The notes beneath the pieces are model-generated. The model did not search any database, was not told the origin of the DNA, and saw nothing but the letters and a program-made list of their open reading frames with translations. The position numbers and the translations under genes were made by a program. Source: BOKV01 sp041987205 (GTDB lineage Bacteria; Pseudomonadota; Alphaproteobacteria; Rhizobiales; Rhizobiaceae). From it: 64,000 nucleotides of DNA. Position 1 is the first letter of the stretch. Each line of letters starts with the position of its first letter. Positions 61,076 through 64,000 of the stretch are shown here, one piece after another. Location of the stretch: contig JBHIWX010000008.1 of NCBI GenBank assembly GCA_041987205.1, positions 7,537 to 71,536 on the forward strand. Reading direction: 5' to 3'.

Positions 61076-62803
61076 ATGGATGTCTTCGGAGTAGGGTCAG
61101 TGGGGCGAGGGGGGGCTTATTACGTCAATTCGGCCATCGTGGCATGCCTGTTGATTGCCGCGACGGCTCTCTATTACTGGCTTCATGCCGATTTCTATTT
61201 GGTTGATTTCCTCAGCGATACCGCAGCATCGAAAATCTATGGGCGGGAGATGGTCGCAACCGGCACTCTTTTCCTGAGAGGCTGGTTTTACAACAATGGC
61301 GACATACTGACGACCGTGCCGTTTTATTTCGCCTATCCTTTTGCCCTGATGGGGTTCAAGGGGTACGAGTTGCATGTCCTCGAAGGTGTTTTTCGTTCGC
61401 TGACCCTGCTGTTGGCGACGGTGTTCTTCTACACGCGGTTGAGTCGGGGCGCCTTGCCGCTTCCGCTCGTCTTGATCGCCGCCATTGTCTTCACCCTGCC
61501 CATGGGCCTGCAGTCGTCCCTGTTCACCATGGCCCAGGGCAGCTACGTGGCGATCCTGATTGCGTGCCTCGTTTTTCTGGGCGTGTATTCCCATCTCGAC
61601 TTCGAGAAACGGATGCCGCCCTGGTCGGTTGCCGCGCTTTTGCTCATCGCCTTTCTGATCACGGTTTCCGGTATCGTTCGCGCCGCAGCGTCATTCTGGG
61701 TCTGCCTCGTGCCGATGTTGGTCAATTCGGCGCTCTCCCAAGACTCCGTTACCGCGAAGCAAAGGACCATGCTGTTCGGTCTGGCGCTGCTGATCGTCTT
61801 CCCGCTCGGCTATTTCAGTTACTTCGCATTGGTGGACGGTCTGGTCGTGCAGGTCGGCGCGATCGGTTTGATCAAGTATGCATCGGCCGATGCCCTGCTT
61901 GGGGGGATGGCGGCGCTGGTGCGGGCGCTGTTCTACTATTTCGGGTTCGATAGCCTTGCCGATGCAAGGATGACCACCTCCGCGAGCCTGATCTATCTGC
62001 TGCGCATCTGCTTTGCCGCAGCCTTGTTTACCGTCGGCTCTGTTGCAATGAAGAGGCTTTGGAAGCTCGGCCGATACGTGATTGCCCGGGAAGAAGAGCA
62101 TCACGCCATCGTTTTGAAGAGTGATGCCTTGTCGAGCAGCCTTGTTTTCGCGGCGGTTGGCACTCTGATGGGCTGCTTCCTGATGGTGTTCTCCCAACTG
62201 GGAACCGGACCCTACACGCTGCGCTATGCATTCCCTGGCCTGGAAATCCTGAGGGCATTGACCGTGTACCTGATCGTTGACTGGACGTACCGTCGTTTCA
62301 ACGAAGACTGGATCCGGGTGGTTGCGGTCACGGCCGTTGTCGTCGCGCTGTGTGCGGTGACCAATCTGAAAGCAGGTGGCGCCCTTCTCGACAGGGAAGC
62401 TAAACAGCGGGAGGCAAAGGTCGAGGACAGGTTCGCCCTGTTCATGCCGGATGGTGCGGTGACCCGCTATCTCGTCTCGCAGAACGTGACCAGAGGCTTC
62501 GCCAGCTACGGCAACGCGAGCATCTATGAGGTGATCTCGGACGAAGTGCTGCGAATCGGCCCGGTCTGGCTGGGCGACGAACAGCCGAGGCACTATCCCG
62601 TCCTTACAACGGTCGGCAGAACCTGCGTCGATTCCGATTTCTTCATGCTTTTTATGGCGGACGAAATCGGCAGGCATCGCTTGAAGGTCGGTCCCTACGA
62701 CCAAAGGGATTTTGTCGGCGCGATGGGTACACGCTACCAGATCATGCTGTTCCGCAAGGACGATGCACCCGCCCTCGGACTCAGCCTGTGCGGCGGCGCC
62801 TGA
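61076..62803 (+). CDS. Large polytopic membrane protein, function unknown
   Basis: 575 residues from ATG 61076 (a TTG at 61028 is the alternative). About eleven membrane helices up to residue ~440, then a ~150-residue soluble C-terminal domain. The DFYLVDFLSDTAASKIYGRE loop after the first helix has the acidic character of GT-C-type glycosyltransferases. The C-terminal part (TRYLVSQNVTRGFASYGNAS) resembles the extracytoplasmic domain of such proteins. No confident family. It lies in a polysaccharide neighbourhood but reads away from it. Confidence 0.65.
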   Translation: MDVFGVGSVGRGGAYYVNSAIVACLLIAATALYYWLHADFYLVDFLSDTAASKIYGREMVATGTLFLRGWFYNNGDILTTVPFYFAYPFALMGFKGYELHVLEGVFRSLTLLLATVFFYTRLSRGALPLPLVLIAAIVFTLPMGLQSSLFTMAQGSYVAILIACLVFLGVYSHLDFEKRMPPWSVAALLLIAFLITVSGIVRAAASFWVCLVPMLVNSALSQDSVTAKQRTMLFGLALLIVFPLGYFSYFALVDGLVVQVGAIGLIKYASADALLGGMAALVRALFYYFGFDSLADARMTTSASLIYLLRICFAAALFTVGSVAMKRLWKLGRYVIAREEEHHAIVLKSDALSSSLVFAAVGTLMGCFLMVFSQLGTGPYTLRYAFPGLEILRALTVYLIVDWTYRRFNEDWIRVVAVTAVVVALCAVTNLKAGGALLDREAKQREAKVEDRFALFMPDGAVTRYLVSQNVTRGFASYGNASIYEVISDEVLRIGPVWLGDEQPRHYPVLTTVGRTCVDSDFFMLFMADEIGRHRLKVGPYDQRDFVGAMGTRYQIMLFRKDDAPALGLSLCGGA

Positions 62804-63118
62804 AGCCTGAATGCAGTCGGCGGACGACACTCGCCGCCACGCATCCCACTACATCATGATCGTCTTCGGTCGATATTGCACGCGCAGTCAGTTTCTTTCG
62901 CCAATCGCATGTTCGGAACGTGATGATGGTCGAGATTGTTGGCTTTTACCGGGGCATCGGGTTCTGTGGGTTGAACGAACCGGATTGTTCGGTGAGCGTT
63001 GCCGGCATGCAAACGCATTCGAAAGCCGGCTCGGACCTGGATCAGCAAGATGAGGGCTGACGGAATGATGGTCTCATCGCTGATACCCTAATGTGATGCC
63101 GCTTAGGAGAGGTGGCGT
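62804..63118. other. Intergenic region
   Basis: No terminator or gene recognised apart from the small ORF beginning at 63119. Confidence 0.3.
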
Positions 63119-63280
63119 GTGTTCGAGTTTTTGTGCAGTAACAAACGGGTCTTGGGCGAGCCCGAACCGCCGCCGGTCTCGATGCCGGTTTCCGAGGTGC
63201 TGACCTTCCAGGACAGCACACAAGTCTGGCGGAATTCGCGGTTGCAGCGTGAGGATGAGAATCGACCGCTGGAAGCCTGA
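63119..63280 (+). CDS. Small ORF, 53 residues
   Basis: GTG 63119 to TGA 63280. AGGAG at 63105-63109 is nine bases from the start. Third codon positions are mostly G or C, as in real genes here. The product starts MFEFLCSNKRVLGEPEPPPV and is charged at the end (LQREDENRPLEA). No membrane helix. Family unknown; it converges on the glycosyltransferase gene. Confidence 0.45.
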   Translation: MFEFLCSNKRVLGEPEPPPVSMPVSEVLTFQDSTQVWRNSRLQREDENRPLEA

Positions 63281-63307
63281 ATGTCCGCATTCCTTGCGGG
63301 TCGCCGA

Positions 63308-64000
63308 TCAGCGCCCGGTCTCTGGCGGGTTCTTCATGATCTCGGCATAGCGCGCCGCGATGGCCGCGCCGACGGCCTCCCTGCCGAAACGCTCCCGCAC
63401 GAACGCCTTTGCCGCCTTGCCGCGTGTCTCACGCATTCGCGGATTCTCGAAGACCTCGCGAAGGATGTCGACCGCAGCGTCAAGATCGGGCTCGGCCCAT
63501 TGCTGATCGTCGGCCCAATGATATTCGCCAGGCCCGACCGGCACCAAGGTGCAGGGTACGGGAAAGCCCGTTTTCCGGGACAGAAAATCGCGGCTGCCCG
63601 AGAAGTCGGTGCCGATGACCGGCTTGCCGAATCCCATGGCCTCGGCCATGCCGAGCCCGAAGCCTTCGGCACGATGCAGCGAGACGTAGCAGTCGCAGGC
63701 CTTGATCAGGCCGCGCATCTCTTCGCTGGACAGATGCCCGTCGATCAACCTGATTCTCGGATCCTGTTGTGCGGCCCGCGCCAGCCTGTCCCTCACGTCG
63801 GGATGATGGCTTTCGTCCCCGAACGACTTGATGACCAGTCCGACATTTTCGTCGCTGTCGCCGAACGCCCGTTCGAATGCTTCGAGCACACCGAGCGGGT
63901 TCTTGCGTTGTGGCGAGGAATAATAGTCGAAGGAGAACAGGAAATAGAAACGATCCTCGTCGAGGCCGAGCGCTTGCCGACCGGGCAGATCGTCTTCATC
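63308..64000 (-). CDS. GT4-family glycosyltransferase (partial, 5' end beyond window)
   Basis: The last ~230 residues are visible. FYFLFSFDYYSSPQRKNP, ACDCYVSLHRAEGFGLGMAE (GT-B acceptor E-x7-E region with EGFGLG) and GKPVIGTDFSGS identify a GT-B fold retaining transferase acting on surface polysaccharide. The frame is open to the right edge. Stop TGA at 63310-63308. Confidence 0.88.
   Translation of the reverse strand, partial: DEDDLPGRQALGLDEDRFYFLFSFDYYSSPQRKNPLGVLEAFERAFGDSDENVGLVIKSFGDESHHPDVRDRLARAAQQDPRIRLIDGHLSSEEMRGLIKACDCYVSLHRAEGFGLGMAEAMGFGKPVIGTDFSGSRDFLSRKTGFPVPCTLVPVGPGEYHWADDQQWAEPDLDAAVDILREVFENPRMRETRGKAAKAFVRERFGREAVGAAIAARYAEIMKNPPETGR

Overview
The window is a GC-rich alphaproteobacterial chromosome segment, most likely from the Hyphomicrobiales (Rhizobiales; Mesorhizobium/Hoeflea/Oricola-like). 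The signs are a ppx-rlmE pair, a DUF992 secreted protein, the DUF3489-DUF2924-serine recombinase module, a 126-base palindromic intergenic element and the overall codon use. This assignment is inference; no rRNA is present.

Layout. 1-2927: a GntR regulator divergent from a DUF3604 (PHP-like) protein, with a palindromic operator between them. 2998-3960: a gene fragment and a decayed IS3-family element. 4024-14440: a catabolic locus. It has a branched-chain-amino-acid-type ABC transporter (LivF, LivG, LivH, LivM and a periplasmic binding protein) with an acyl-CoA ligase embedded in it, then a crotonase, a thiolase, a short-chain dehydrogenase and a TetR repressor. Two tandem inverted-repeat operators overlap or flank the promoter of the first gene. 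Together the genes look like a regulon that imports a carboxylic acid, activates it with CoA and beta-oxidises it.

14450-26920: an accessory defence island. It holds a 29-residue hydrophobic peptide gene with its own terminator, a 9-bp repeat tract, a PD-(D/E)XK-like protein, a Gabija-type pair (OLD/TOPRIM nuclease plus UvrD-like helicase), an unknown gene, and a complete retron. The retron consists of a PRTase-winged-helix effector, a structured ncRNA and a reverse transcriptase. Its putative a1/a2 helix is visible in the sequence and places the effector stop codon opposite the RT start codon. The island ends with DUF3489, DUF2924 and a large serine recombinase, beside tRNA-Gln(CUG).

27218-45899: mostly core genome. 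It contains Ppx/GppA with a very long arginine-rich N-terminus, RlmE, a SulP transporter, cytochrome c (with an FNR/FixK-like box), a GGDEF-degenerate/EAL protein, thymidine kinase and a DUF992 protein. A poorly understood operon follows: a coiled-coil protein, an unknown protein, an AAA+ ATPase, another unknown protein and a DUF2333 membrane protein. A palindromic repeat plus a DUF559 nuclease-like gene interrupts it. Formate-THF ligase and a sugar-dehydrogenase-like SDR come next.

45922-64000: an envelope and secretion region. It has a WecA/MraY-like transferase, an O-antigen ligase-like protein, an epimerase, a membrane-anchored beta-domain protein, and a type I secretion ABC/HlyD pair divergent from an M10 (serralysin-like) protease. 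A GT2/GtrA/FAD-oxidoreductase cluster follows, whose last gene, a membrane glycosyltransferase-like protein, carries an in-frame stop codon. The region closes with a large membrane protein, a small ORF and a partial GT4 glycosyltransferase. The best candidates for novelty are the retron with its overlapping ncRNA, the AAA+/DUF2333 operon, and the unknown genes inside the defence island.
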